From Planotetraspora silvatica (GTDB lineage: Bacteria; Actinomycetota; Actinomycetes; Streptosporangiales; Streptosporangiaceae): a DNA stretch of 64,000 nt. Below, piece by piece: positions 35,800 through 44,633 of the stretch. The notes under the pieces were generated by a model, which saw nothing but the letters and a program-made list of their open reading frames with translations, had not been told where the DNA came from and made no database searches. Within the stretch, counting starts at the first letter, position 1, and the number at the start of each line of letters is the position of its first letter. The position numbers were made by a program, and so were the translations under genes. The stretch spans positions 1-64,000 of the forward strand of contig NZ_BOOQ01000013.1 in assembly GCF_016863315.1 (NCBI RefSeq), read 5' to 3'.

Positions 35800-36807
35800 C
35801 TATCCTCGACGCTCCAGCACACCGGCCAGTTCGGCGAGGAAGCGGTCGACCTCACCGATCGCGTAGCCGGGCCGGAAAACCACCGTCGTGAACGTGGCCG
35901 TCCTTATCTGCTCCGCCGTGACCGGCCGGTCGGTGGTGCGACGCAGGGTGGCGACGACCCTGTCGAGCAGAGCGTCGACGTCCTGCTCCCGATAGCCCAA
36001 GCCGAGCCGTCCCGGCCGGAACGCCATCTGTTCCACCCGCGTCGCCGCGGCCTCCCACTCGTCCTCCGGGCCGGCGCCGACCAGCACCTCCCGCCCAGCC
36101 TGCGCTCCACTCGCGCCGCCCTTGGCCTGCGCTCCACTCCTGTCCCTGGATTCGGCGTGCGCTCCACTACTCGCGCCGCCCTTGGCTGGCGCTCCGGTGC
36201 TGTCCCTGGATTCGGCGTGCTCTCCGCCGTGCTCCTTGGCCTCGCCAGTCCTGCCCACGCCGGCCTTGCGGCTTCCAACCCTGTCGTCGTCGCGTGCGTC
36301 CGGCCCGGCGCCACCCCGCGTACCCACACCGGCCTCGTCACGCATTTCCGGGCCGGCGCCCTCCCGCGAGCCCGGCCTGATTCCGAACGTGAACTCCGCG
36401 TCTTGGCCGGCGCCGCCGAATCGGCTCGAACCGACTTCGCGCTCGGGGCTCAGTGTCGTCTCGGCTTCCGCGCCGGGCTCCTCGGACAAGGCAGGCTCGC
36501 CGTGCTCTTCACCTGCCTGCCGTACGGCATCGAGGTCAGCGCGATCCTCGCCCGAGGGCAGATCCGCGGCCGGGAGATCTCGGGTCTCCACCGCGACGAT
36601 GAACGCGTCGAGAGCGAAGTCCACCGCCGTCTCGTTATAGCCACCGAGCTTGACGCCGAACTTGGCGCGGCGGATCTCATCGGCCGTGACCGGCGGACCG
36701 TCGAGGTGACCGCGGCCGAGCGTCCGCTCAATCCTCAGAATCAGCTCGTCGACCTGCTCGGGGTCGTAGCCGAGCCGGACACCGATGACGCGTGGAAAGC
36801 GATTCAC
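35800..36807 (-). CDS. DivIVA-like protein with domains at both ends
   Basis: The 335-residue protein has two DivIVA-like modules: one at the N-terminus (IGVRLGYDPEQVDELILRI followed by VTADEIRRAKFGVKLGGYN) and one at the C-terminus (RLGLGYREQDVDALLDRV, then VTAEQIRTATFTTVVFRPGY). Each has the EIR..xF..GY..xEVD pattern that marks membrane-curvature-sensing DivIVA/GpsB-type domains. Between them lies about 150 residues of low-complexity, charged sequence with duplicated blocks (HAESRDSTGAPAKGGAS and HAESRDRSGAQAKGGAS). The GTG start has GGGAGAGG upstream. A role in polar growth or septum placement is likely by family. Confidence 0.75.
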   Translation of the reverse strand: MNRFPRVIGVRLGYDPEQVDELILRIERTLGRGHLDGPPVTADEIRRAKFGVKLGGYNETAVDFALDAFIVAVETRDLPAADLPSGEDRADLDAVRQAGEEHGEPALSEEPGAEAETTLSPEREVGSSRFGGAGQDAEFTFGIRPGSREGAGPEMRDEAGVGTRGGAGPDARDDDRVGSRKAGVGRTGEAKEHGGEHAESRDSTGAPAKGGASSGAHAESRDRSGAQAKGGASGAQAGREVLVGAGPEDEWEAAATRVEQMAFRPGRLGLGYREQDVDALLDRVVATLRRTTDRPVTAEQIRTATFTTVVFRPGYAIGEVDRFLAELAGVLERRG

Positions 36808-36946
36808 ACACCTCTCCCATCCGTCGCGTGGTCGAGTAGATCCATTGTGTCGGTGAATCGAACACGAAGGGAGTCCCCCGGCCCCCACTGGCACCACGTG
36901 CGATCTACAGGACGCACGAAGTCTGTACGGATAAGCTGCGAACTCT

Positions 36947-37834
36947 ATGCGTGTGATCAATCTGTCCTTCCGTTATGGAAGGCGGACTCCCTGGGTGTTG
37001 TCAGACGCCGGGTTTGTTCTCAGCCCCGGCGACGTGACCGAGGTCGTAGGACCGAACGGCACGGGCAAGTCCACTCTGTTGCGCCTGCTCGCCGGGCTCC
37101 TCAGACCGGTCAAGGGCACCATCGACGAGCGTCCGGACGTCGTCGGATACGCGCCCGAGCGGTTCCCGGCGGCCCAGCCGTTCACGGTCGCCGCATACCT
37201 GCGCCATATGGCCGCTATCCGGGGAACCGACCCGCGGCGGATCGACGAATGGTCGGGGCGGCTCGGCATGGATCAGCTGATGGGGCATCGCCTGCCTGAT
37301 CTCTCCAAGGGCAGCGCCCACAAGGTGGGGCTCGCTCAGGCTCTGCTCTGTGAGCCGGGGTTGCTCATCCTCGATGAACCGTTCGCGGGTCTGGATGCCG
37401 CGACCCGGGCCGAGTTGCCACAGATCATCGGCGAGGTCTCCGCCAGAGGCGGCATCGTCGTCGTCAGTGACCATCAGGGCGAACTGCGTGCGCTCCCCGA
37501 CCTACGGAGGCACGAGGTCAGAGACGGGACGATTCGAGAGCTCCCCAGAAACGCCGGGCCAGCCGCCGGGATGCGCGTCACCGCACAGAACGGCACCGCA
37601 CCGGACATCACCCCACAGGGCATCACCCAGCAGGACGACAGCACACGTGATGACAGCACACGAGACGGCACGGCGCACGGAATCATGGTGCAGGGAGTCG
37701 CTGTGCTGGAGGACGGTTCCCCGGCCGTCACCGTGCTCGAAGTCGCCGTCGTGACGTCGAAGGCAGAGGAACTGGCGAACCGCCTGCGCGCCGAGGGACA
37801 CGTGGTCCAGATCGCACGGGAGGCGGCCGAATGA
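36947..37834 (+). CDS. ABC transporter ATP-binding protein
   Basis: A 295-residue ATPase with Walker A GPNGTGKSTLL, a signature region LSKGSAHKVGLAQAL (the usual LSGGQ reads LSKGS), and Walker B LLILDEPFAGLD. It resembles ATPases of ABC-2 exporters. After residue 200 the sequence becomes low-complexity (TPQGITQQDDSTRDDSTRDGT) before a short compact end. The ATG has no ribosome binding site; TAAGCT at 36932 lies nine bases upstream, so the message may be nearly leaderless. The permease gene overlaps by ATGA. Substrate unknown. Confidence 0.82.
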   Translation: MRVINLSFRYGRRTPWVLSDAGFVLSPGDVTEVVGPNGTGKSTLLRLLAGLLRPVKGTIDERPDVVGYAPERFPAAQPFTVAAYLRHMAAIRGTDPRRIDEWSGRLGMDQLMGHRLPDLSKGSAHKVGLAQALLCEPGLLILDEPFAGLDAATRAELPQIIGEVSARGGIVVVSDHQGELRALPDLRRHEVRDGTIRELPRNAGPAAGMRVTAQNGTAPDITPQGITQQDDSTRDDSTRDGTAHGIMVQGVAVLEDGSPAVTVLEVAVVTSKAEELANRLRAEGHVVQIAREAAE

Positions 37835-38493
37835 TCGCACTGGCACGCTTCCGGCTCGCGGGATACGCACGCTCGCATCGGGCTCTTCAGCCGCTCATCG
37901 CGCTACTCCCCCTACTGGCGATTCTGTACGCGACACCGGTCCCCGCCGGTGAGGAACTGGGAGCGATGGCCGACTCGGCCGGGATTCTCCTGCCCGTGTT
38001 CGCCTGGGCGGCTCGCGGGCTCCTCGACACCGAGCCGGATGAGCAGCGGATGATCTCCATCGTCGCCGACCGCCGAGGGGAACTGCTGAGCGGGATCATC
38101 GCGGCCTGCGTCTTCGATCTGGGTCTGACGGTGATCGGTGAACTCGCTCTGCTGGCGCGTCTTTCCGCCGACCCCGGCATCGGTGCGGTCATGGTCGGGG
38201 TGTGCCTGCACCTGTTCTCCGTCATCGCCGGAGTAGCGCTCGGAGCATTGACGAGCCGTCCGATCCTTCCGTCCCCCGCCGCGTCGAATCTGGTCCTGAT
38301 CCTTGGTTATCTGGCGATACTGCTGGTCAGCGCGTCAGGAGCGCGGTGGCTGACGGTCCCCGTCATGAGCTGGATGAAGGACGGCCACCACGACGTCCTC
38401 ATGGGACATCTGCCCCTGCTCGCCGTACAGTCCCTGCTCTGGCCGCTGCTCGGACTCGCGGGGTACACCTGGCTGCGCCGTACCCGACCCTGA
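37831..38493 (+). CDS. membrane partner of the ABC ATPase
   Basis: The 220-residue protein has six hydrophobic segments and no recognised family. It overlaps the ATPase gene by ATGA, so it is almost certainly its permease. The first segment is preceded by a basic stretch, which places the N-terminus in the cytoplasm. Length and helix number fit half-size ABC-2 permeases. Confidence 0.75.
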   Translation: MIALARFRLAGYARSHRALQPLIALLPLLAILYATPVPAGEELGAMADSAGILLPVFAWAARGLLDTEPDEQRMISIVADRRGELLSGIIAACVFDLGLTVIGELALLARLSADPGIGAVMVGVCLHLFSVIAGVALGALTSRPILPSPAASNLVLILGYLAILLVSASGARWLTVPVMSWMKDGHHDVLMGHLPLLAVQSLLWPLLGLAGYTWLRRTRP

Positions 38494-38561
38494 CCGAACG
38501 GCAGGAGGGGTCAACTCCCGGATATGAGAACGGCGCGCCCCGGAAGGCATGCATTGAAGGG

Positions 38562-38590
38562 TTGTTTCGATCGTACGTTCGACATATGAT
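38562..38590 (+). promoter_or_regulatory. LexA (SOS box)-controlled promoter of the DUF222-HNH gene
   Basis: TTGTTT (38562-38567) and TATGAT (38585-38590) form a -35/-10 pair with an exact 17-base spacer. TCGATCGTACGTTCGA (38567-38582) lies in the spacer and matches the mycobacterial SOS box TCGAAC-N4-GTTCGA at 11 of 12 fixed positions. LexA bound there would block RNA polymerase. Genes of the 13E12 (DUF222-HNH) family in Mycobacterium tuberculosis are known members of the LexA regulon. Confidence 0.85.
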
Positions 38591-38737
38591 TGGGGCGGCC
38601 GTTACAGGTGAGCTTGGTTGGGCGGGCCGTTGAGGCCGTACGCCCCGTGATGAAGCAGTCGATTTCCATGAAGTGGAGTCCCGATCGCCGCTCGATCGGG
38701 AAGTCGGTCGCTTTCGTCTCCGGGGAGGAGGCCCGCC

Positions 38738-40852
38738 GTGTCCACAACATCCGCATTCGCATGCGCATCCGCAGGTCCGGCCGCGGTTCCTCCGCCCGTC
38801 CCCTTGCGTACGGATCATCCGCTGCCGACCCCTGACGGCTTGGCCTCGTTGCCGCCAGGCGTGGAGTTGGCGGAAGCCCTGGCGAATATCGACGAGCGTC
38901 GGGTATCGGGGTTCGACACGGTCGAGGTACTGAAAGCGGCCTACCGGCAGTTGTGCCACGATCGAGCCCGGTTTCTCGCGGTCTTGCTGGAGGTCGGGCT
39001 GCGAGAGCACTTCTCCGGCGACTCGGTGAGACGGCTTGAGGTGCCGGACGAGTTCAGCCCGGATGAGGCGCGCGCGGCACTGGTGTGGTCACGCCGCCGC
39101 GCCGATTCCACCTTCGAGCTGGCATGGGGCGTGCACCGCCGACTGCCCCAGCTGGGTGAGGCGATGTCGCGCGGTGACCTGGATGAGCCGCGAGCGGCGG
39201 CGTTCATTCGGTGGACCGCGGGCCTGACTCCCCAGCAGGCCGAGATGGTCTGCGCGCAACTGGTGCCGGGGGCAGGCCGGCTGACCGTCGGCGCGTTGAT
39301 CGAGCAGATCCAGAGGCTGGTTCTGGCGATCGACCCCGAGTGGGCGCAGAAGCGCTACACAGAGGCGATCCGCCGACGCCGCGTGGTGGGGAGCCGCAAC
39401 GAGGACGGCACTGCGACCGTGTCAGGCCTGGACCTGCCGTTGGACCGGGCGGCCGCCGGTTGCGAGCGGATCGATGATCTGGCCCGCGCGTGCAAACGCG
39501 CAGGGGACAGGCGCCCGATCGACCATATCCGCACCGACCTGTTCCTCGGCTCTCTGGACGGGTCGCTCGAAGCTCTCACGGACAAAGAGATCGTCGCTCA
39601 CGTCCTCAAGCATCCTTTCGTCGATCAGAGCGACGATCGGAGTGATGACGCCGGCGCCGACCACGCCAGTCGGCCGACCGGCCGGAAGCCTGCACGATCC
39701 CCGCACAGGGATCCGGCATCACCGCGCCCCGACGCGGCTCAGCGCGCCCGACCCGGAAACGACCGGCCTCGAAACGACCGGCCCAGATCCGATCAAGCGG
39801 AATCTGAACGGCCGGATCCTGTTCAGCCCGAGCATGCTGAACCCGGATCTGTTCAGCACAAGCCTGTGCCGGGCAACGGGGCCGGCCGGGCGGTTCGTGA
39901 GATCCGGGTGGAGCTGACCACCCTGCTCGGGCTCGACGAGCACCCTGCCGAGGTGCCCGGTTGGGGGATCATCCACGCTGGTCTGGCCCGCGAGATGGTC
40001 TCCGGCATGCTCGCCGGCGAATGGCGGTTCGCGGTCTGCACCGACGACGGCCGACTCCTGTACAGCGGGATAACGCGGCATCGCCCCTGCGTCCCCTCTG
40101 AGCGCCCCTCGCGGGACATCCGGCACAGCGGCATCGTCGAGCTTCAAATCACCAGATCTCGCCTGAACGACATCGTGGAGGGGAACGGCTCCTTGGGATT
40201 GTGGACGTCGCTCCTCACCGACCTTGTCCACAGGACCAGGCGCCATCTCCAAGCAACCGACGACACGACCAGGAGCAGCAGCGACGTCAGCGCCGACCCC
40301 ACGAGTGCCCGACGACGAGCGAGTGCGGTCTTACGCCGATATGTCCAGATGCGGGGCCGATGCTGTTCATGGCCCGGCTGCCGCATGCCTGCGACGAGGA
40401 CCGACCAAGACCACGCTGCCGACTGGGCCGGCGGAGGATTGACCACCGAAGACAATCTGCATCTGGCCTGCCGTCACGACCACCGCGCCAAACACGACGG
40501 CGGCTGGCGTGTGACCATGCCCGATCCCGGCGTGATCCTGTGGAGCAGCCCGCTCGGCCACAGCTATCCCACCCGTCTCCCACCGATCATGTTCGGCACC
40601 CTCGACCCGCGGCCTCGCGACTGGCCGGACTCACCGCCCGGCCGCATTCCTGATGACGCCCACCCCTTGGTGACCGGCTTGAAACCGCACAGTCCGCGGA
40701 CAAGCACTCGACAGCCATGCAATCCACAGCAGCCCAGTCCGCCGTCACGCAGCGAGGAGGGCCCCGATGACGGAGACACCCAGGCCCACGCCCCGGACCC
40801 GCAACCGATCACTCCCCTGCTCGGACAGGAGACAGATGCGCCCCCGTTCTGA
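38738..40852 (+). CDS. DUF222 (13E12-type) protein with C-terminal HNH nuclease domain
   Basis: The 704-residue protein has an N-terminal DUF222 region (about 45-290), a low-complexity middle (about 300-380, with repeated NDRPR-like units), and an HNH domain near residues 540-600. In the HNH domain two Cys pairs (RCCSWPGC and the later AC in NLHLACRHDH) surround DHAADWAGGG with the catalytic His, then N and H. This is the 13E12 repeat family, found in many copies in actinomycetes and thought to be mobile or DNA-repair related. The GTG start follows GGGGAGGAGG. An SOS promoter lies about 150 bases upstream. Confidence 0.9.
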   Translation: MSTTSAFACASAGPAAVPPPVPLRTDHPLPTPDGLASLPPGVELAEALANIDERRVSGFDTVEVLKAAYRQLCHDRARFLAVLLEVGLREHFSGDSVRRLEVPDEFSPDEARAALVWSRRRADSTFELAWGVHRRLPQLGEAMSRGDLDEPRAAAFIRWTAGLTPQQAEMVCAQLVPGAGRLTVGALIEQIQRLVLAIDPEWAQKRYTEAIRRRRVVGSRNEDGTATVSGLDLPLDRAAAGCERIDDLARACKRAGDRRPIDHIRTDLFLGSLDGSLEALTDKEIVAHVLKHPFVDQSDDRSDDAGADHASRPTGRKPARSPHRDPASPRPDAAQRARPGNDRPRNDRPRSDQAESERPDPVQPEHAEPGSVQHKPVPGNGAGRAVREIRVELTTLLGLDEHPAEVPGWGIIHAGLAREMVSGMLAGEWRFAVCTDDGRLLYSGITRHRPCVPSERPSRDIRHSGIVELQITRSRLNDIVEGNGSLGLWTSLLTDLVHRTRRHLQATDDTTRSSSDVSADPTSARRRASAVLRRYVQMRGRCCSWPGCRMPATRTDQDHAADWAGGGLTTEDNLHLACRHDHRAKHDGGWRVTMPDPGVILWSSPLGHSYPTRLPPIMFGTLDPRPRDWPDSPPGRIPDDAHPLVTGLKPHSPRTSTRQPCNPQQPSPPSRSEEGPDDGDTQAHAPDPQPITPLLGQETDAPPF

Positions 40853-41141
40853 TCAACGGACCTGGATCGACACAGGCCGGATCAACACAGGCCCGATCGA
40901 CACAGGCCCGATCGACACAGGCCCGATCGACACAGACCGGATCGACACAGACCGGATCAACACGGGCCTGAACAGAGCCTGGAGCACCGCTCGAATCCGT
41001 AAATCAGCCCGGGCACCGTCAGAAACAGGAAGGCGTCAGAAACAGGGCACCGTCGCAAGCCCTCCGGAAGCCCTGGGGAGCCGTCGCGAGCCGTCAGAAA
41101 CCGGAGGGCGTCAGGGTGCGGGCGTGGCAGCCGCGAGTTGA
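40767..41141 (+). CDS. possible 124-aa ORF with pentapeptide repeats
   Basis: ATG 40767 lies five bases after GAGGAGGG, inside the 3' end of the HNH gene in another frame, and the ORF runs to 41141, overlapping the end of convergent rlmN by 31 bases. Its centre is a five-residue repeat ([15 protein letters not shown]) from 15-bp DNA units. GC3 bias is weak. The good ribosome binding site is the main reason to list it; it may well be non-coding. Confidence 0.3.
   Translation: MTETPRPTPRTRNRSLPCSDRRQMRPRSDQRTWIDTGRINTGPIDTGPIDTGPIDTDRIDTDRINTGLNRAWSTARIRKSARAPSETGRRQKQGTVASPPEALGSRREPSETGGRQGAGVAAAS
40864..41110. repeat. 15-bp tandem repeats between the HNH gene and rlmN
   Basis: From 40864 to about 40975 the unit GATCGACACAGGCCC (with GATCAACACAGGCCG variants) occurs about seven times at an exact 15-base period. 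Further on, CGTCAGAAAC occurs three times (about 41026, 41036-41046 and 41090) in a looser repeat. The stretch separates the HNH gene from the convergent rlmN gene. No hairpin terminator was seen. Confidence 0.85.
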
Positions 41142-42229
41142 CCACACGCGCCGTCGATCTCGCGGCCCCGGGTGTCACGAACGGTGACCGCGACGCCGTG
41201 GGACTCCAGCCTCCGGACGAAGGCGCGCTCGTCCTCGGGACGCGAGGCGGTCCACTTCGACCCCGGCGTGGGATTGAGGGGGATCAGATTGACGTGGACG
41301 AGCTTGCCCTTGAGGAGACGGCCGAGCAGGTCCGCGCGCCATTCCTGGTCGTTGATGTCCTTGATCAGGGCGTACTCGATGGAGACGCGACGCTTGGTCT
41401 TCGCCGCATAGTCCCAGGCGGCGCCGAGCACCTCGGCGACCTTCCACCGGGTGTTGATGGGGACGAGCGTGTCGCGAAGCTCGTCGTCGGGGGCGTGCAG
41501 TGAGACGGCCAGCGTGACGGGGAGGCCCTCCGCTGCGAGCTTCTCGATCGCGGGCACCAGGCCGACGGTCGACACCGTCACGCCGCGGGCGGAGATGCCC
41601 AGGCCCTCGGGAGCCGGATCGACCAGGCGGCGGACGGCGCCGATCACGGCCTTGTAGTTGGCCATCGGCTCGCCCATGCCCATGAAGACGATGTTGCTCA
41701 CCCGGGCGGGGCCACCGGGGACATCGCCTCTGGCAAGCGCCCGGGCACCCGCGACGACCTGCTCGACGATCTCCGCCGTGGACATGTTCCGGGTCAGCCC
41801 GGCCTGACCGGTGGCGCAGAACGGGCAGTTCATCCCGCAGCCGGCCTGGGAGGAGACGCACATCGTCACCCGGTCGGGGTAACGCATCAGCACCGACTCG
41901 ACGAGGGAGCCGTCGAACAGCTTCCACAACGTCTTACGGGTCATGCCGTCGTCACAGGTGATCTCGCGGACAGGCGTCAGCAGGGACGGCATGAGCTGGG
42001 ACACCAGCCGCTCGCGGCTGTCGCCAGGCAGGTCGGTCATCTCCTCCGGAGACCCGGTGAGCTTGGCGAAGTAGTGACGGGAGAGCTGGTCGGCACGGAA
42101 CGGCTTCTCACCGAGCTCCGTGACGGCCGCCCTGCGCTCGGCCATGGTGAGATCGGCCAGATGGCGTTGCGGCTTGGCCCGGCGCGGCGCGACGAACGTC
42201 AGCTGGCCGGTCTTGGGCTGGTCGCTCAC
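41111..42229 (-). CDS. rlmN: 23S rRNA A2503 / tRNA A37 methyltransferase RlmN
   Basis: The 372-residue radical-SAM enzyme methylates C2 of A2503 in 23S r[17 protein letters not shown] holds the CxxxCxxC cluster ligands; the methyl-carrying Cys pair is completed by Cys in DGACGQL at the C-terminus. GMGEPMANY and VSLHAPDD are further family motifs. The GTG start at 42229 follows GGAAGG. The gene lies, as is usual in actinomycetes, downstream of cdsA, but here a divergent SUFU-domain gene intervenes. Confidence 0.95.
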   Translation of the reverse strand: MSDQPKTGQLTFVAPRRAKPQRHLADLTMAERRAAVTELGEKPFRADQLSRHYFAKLTGSPEEMTDLPGDSRERLVSQLMPSLLTPVREITCDDGMTRKTLWKLFDGSLVESVLMRYPDRVTMCVSSQAGCGMNCPFCATGQAGLTRNMSTAEIVEQVVAGARALARGDVPGGPARVSNIVFMGMGEPMANYKAVIGAVRRLVDPAPEGLGISARGVTVSTVGLVPAIEKLAAEGLPVTLAVSLHAPDDELRDTLVPINTRWKVAEVLGAAWDYAAKTKRRVSIEYALIKDINDQEWRADLLGRLLKGKLVHVNLIPLNPTPGSKWTASRPEDERAFVRRLESHGVAVTVRDTRGREIDGACGQLAAATPAP

Positions 42230-42306
42230 GCAAAACCTTCCGATCTCCTGCAGATGTGGTCTTAACGGCTGCCCAAAGCAGCCTTATTCTGGCGGTGATT
42301 CCGGAG

Positions 42307-43350
42307 GTGAGATTGGACAGGGCATCCGTCGTGCTCACCAGCCCCAACCCCTACGGGAGCCGCACTCTCACCATCGAACGCGATCGGGCATCCTCAGTAG
42401 CTTACCTGCGCGGATCAAAGGGAACCGTCCACGGAGCCGTCTGGCTGGCCAACCACGGTCCGGCCCCGGAGACGGTGGATCTCGCGCGGGCCAACGCCGG
42501 GCTGCCGCCCGTGATGCCCCGTGTGAACACCGTCAACCCTTCCGGTACGCCGCCGCTCGACGCCGCCGCACTGTCCGTGCTCTGGTTCGAGGAGGGGGAC
42601 GGCGTCGCCATCTTCGAGAACGGCGAACTGCTGGCCGTCATTCCAGGCTGGTCGGATCTGGAACGTGGCATGCCGGGCTACGCCAGGGACGCCGTGGGCG
42701 AATCGCCCTTCGCCTGGTCACTCGCCGAGGCGATGGAAGGGCTGTCGCCTCGTGTGGCCAAAGCCCGGGCGTACTGGCAGTGGCGGGAGGCCGAGGGCAG
42801 TTGGTCGTCGTTCCAGCAGTTCGTCATGGGCCACCTGGACAGCAGGCTCGGCCCGCCCGGACGCTACTGGGACGTCAGCGGCGCCAGGCTTCCTGTGGTC
42901 GGAGTGACTGAGCGGCCCGCCGGTTACGGCAGGGACTACACCGTGTTGTCCACGGTCGGCATGAGCTGTCAGCGGATGCCGACGGCGGAGCTCTACGACA
43001 CCGCCTGCCGCATAGAGCTCGCCATCGCGACCCGGCAGGACCCGGGGGTGGCCACCCGGGTGCTGCTCTGGCTGGGCCAGTACCCGTGGCGGTCGGTGAC
43101 CTGGCTGGGGCATGGCCATACGGCCCGTTGGTTTCAGGGCCCGGGCACGTTCCCACTGGACGGCGGCCACCAGGGAGTGATCATGCTGGCCGACCCGGTC
43201 GGCCTGCCCGACCTGTCTGGATTCGCTTTCGGGGGCGAATCCGTACGGTGGCTGTGGCTGCTTCCGCTCACCGACACCGAACTCCGACTGGCCCAGGACC
43301 AGGGGCACCAGGTGCTCTCCGACCGCCTGGCCGTACAGAGCCGGATCTGA
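42307..43350 (+). CDS. suppressor-of-fused (SUFU) domain protein
   Basis: The 347-residue protein resembles bacterial SUFU-domain proteins (PF05076) in its second half: DYTVLSTVGMSCQRMP, ELAIATRQDPG-like segment and FAFGGESVRWLWLLPLTDTE. The first half (VLTSPNPYGSRTLTIERD) is a separate beta-rich domain. In bacteria these domains occur in immunity or contact-dependent systems, but no toxin gene is adjacent. The start is unsure: GTG 42307 is used here, while GTG 42256, 42295 and 42331 are possible. It is inserted between rlmN and cdsA. Confidence 0.7.
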   Translation: MRLDRASVVLTSPNPYGSRTLTIERDRASSVAYLRGSKGTVHGAVWLANHGPAPETVDLARANAGLPPVMPRVNTVNPSGTPPLDAAALSVLWFEEGDGVAIFENGELLAVIPGWSDLERGMPGYARDAVGESPFAWSLAEAMEGLSPRVAKARAYWQWREAEGSWSSFQQFVMGHLDSRLGPPGRYWDVSGARLPVVGVTERPAGYGRDYTVLSTVGMSCQRMPTAELYDTACRIELAIATRQDPGVATRVLLWLGQYPWRSVTWLGHGHTARWFQGPGTFPLDGGHQGVIMLADPVGLPDLSGFAFGGESVRWLWLLPLTDTELRLAQDQGHQVLSDRLAVQSRI

Positions 43351-43399
43351 CCGCGAGCGTGCGCAGGCGGCGCGGACGGACCGGCCCGGGAACCACGGA

Positions 43400-44533
43400 C
43401 TAGCCCACGAACAACGTGAGCAACAGCCAGATGGGGACGAGCGTGAAGAGCAGGGAGTCGAGGCGGTCCATCACGCCGCCGTGGCCCGGGAGGAGGGTGC
43501 CCATGTCCTTGATGCCGAGATCGCGCTTGATGACCGACTCGATCAAGTCGCCGAGGGTCGCGCAGACGACGACCACGGCTCCGAGGACGCCGCCCTGCCA
43601 GTACGCGCCGCCCAGCAGTAAGTGAACCAGTAACGCGCCGGCCACGACGCAGGCGAGCGCGGATCCGGCGAAGCCTTCCCAGGTCTTCTTCGGGCTGATG
43701 AGCGGCGACATCCGATGCTTGCCGAACAGGATCCCGGCGAAATAGCCGCCGATGTCGCTGCAGACGGTCACCGCGATGAAGATGAGCACACGGTGGGAGC
43801 CGTCGTCCACCTTGAGGAGCAACGGGACGAAACCCGCGAGAAGCGAGGGGTAGACGGCGATGAAGAGCCCGGCCGTGGCGTCCCTGACGAAGCCGTCCGT
43901 GCCCTGGAACATCCGCCAGGCCAGCACCACCATCGCGGTCACCGCGAAAGCGCCGACGAGGAAGGCGGGGCCGCCCCAGTAGGGACCGACGACCATCGCC
44001 GTCATGCCGGCGAGGAGCGGGAGCGTAGGCACCCGGATCCCGCGGGCCGCGACGGCCTTGGTGAGCTCGTGGACGCCCACGCCGACCGCGGCGAGGACGA
44101 CGAGGAGGAAGAGGACCTTGATGGTGTAGAGCGAGGCGATGACCGCTGCGCCCAGAGCGACGCCGACGGCCACGGCCGCGGGAAGGTTCCGCCCCGTACG
44201 GCTCCCGCCACCGGGAGCCCCCGCGGGCCCGGTGCCCGCCGGGCCGGGTTCCCCGCCTCCGGAACCGTTCATGCCGCCACCGAGAGCGCCACCGAGACCG
44301 CCACCGAGACCATCGGCGTGACCGTCGCCACGGCCATCGGCGCGATCATCACTCCGGCCCTCACCACGACCATTGCCAGATCCGGCACCGGAATCAGCAC
44401 CCGAATCAGCACCACGGCCGTCATCGTGACCGTTGCCATGGCCACCGTTGTGGCGCTCGGCATCGCCGTCGCCGGAGACACCGGTCACGCCATCCGCGGA
44501 ATAGCGGTCTCCGGCGGCAGCCGTTCCGTCCAA
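43400..44533 (-). CDS. cdsA: phosphatidate cytidylyltransferase CdsA with low-complexity N-terminus
   Basis: The enzyme makes CDP-diacylglycerol from CTP and phosphatidic acid in the membrane. The signature is intact: SVIKRDLGIKDMGTLLPGHGG then MDR near the C-terminus, after eight or so membrane helices from residue 115. The first ~110 residues are a Gly/Asp/His/Arg-rich stretch (ADSGADSGAGSGNGRGEG and similar) not found in the core family. The TTG start at 44533 has AGGA upstream; internal starts such as the Met at MNGSGGG would give a shorter protein. A 22-bp hairpin lies just upstream. Confidence 0.93.
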   Translation of the reverse strand: MDGTAAAGDRYSADGVTGVSGDGDAERHNGGHGNGHDDGRGADSGADSGAGSGNGRGEGRSDDRADGRGDGHADGLGGGLGGALGGGMNGSGGGEPGPAGTGPAGAPGGGSRTGRNLPAAVAVGVALGAAVIASLYTIKVLFLLVVLAAVGVGVHELTKAVAARGIRVPTLPLLAGMTAMVVGPYWGGPAFLVGAFAVTAMVVLAWRMFQGTDGFVRDATAGLFIAVYPSLLAGFVPLLLKVDDGSHRVLIFIAVTVCSDIGGYFAGILFGKHRMSPLISPKKTWEGFAGSALACVVAGALLVHLLLGGAYWQGGVLGAVVVVCATLGDLIESVIKRDLGIKDMGTLLPGHGGVMDRLDSLLFTLVPIWLLLTLFVG

Positions 44534-44553
44534 AGCGTCCTACTCCCTATACA

Positions 44554-44606
44554 CGTGATCCTTGTGCCGCGCTGTACTCACCGGACAGCGCGGCACAAGG
44601 ATCACG
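44554..44606. terminator. 22-bp perfect hairpin between frr and cdsA
   Basis: 44554-44575 and 44585-44606 are perfectly complementary over 22 bases, with a nine-base loop (ACTCACCGG). The stem contains GATCCTTGTGCCGCGC. There is no T-tract in either direction. It lies 21 bases upstream of the cdsA start and 28 bases after frr, so it probably terminates or attenuates read-through from frr into cdsA. Confidence 0.85.
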
Positions 44607-44633
44607 GTCGTGCCATGGCCTCACATCGAGATC

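Noticed and set aside
38586-38633. 15-codon ORF starting in the SOS promoter
   Set aside because: The ATG is part of the -10 element, upstream of the expected transcription start.
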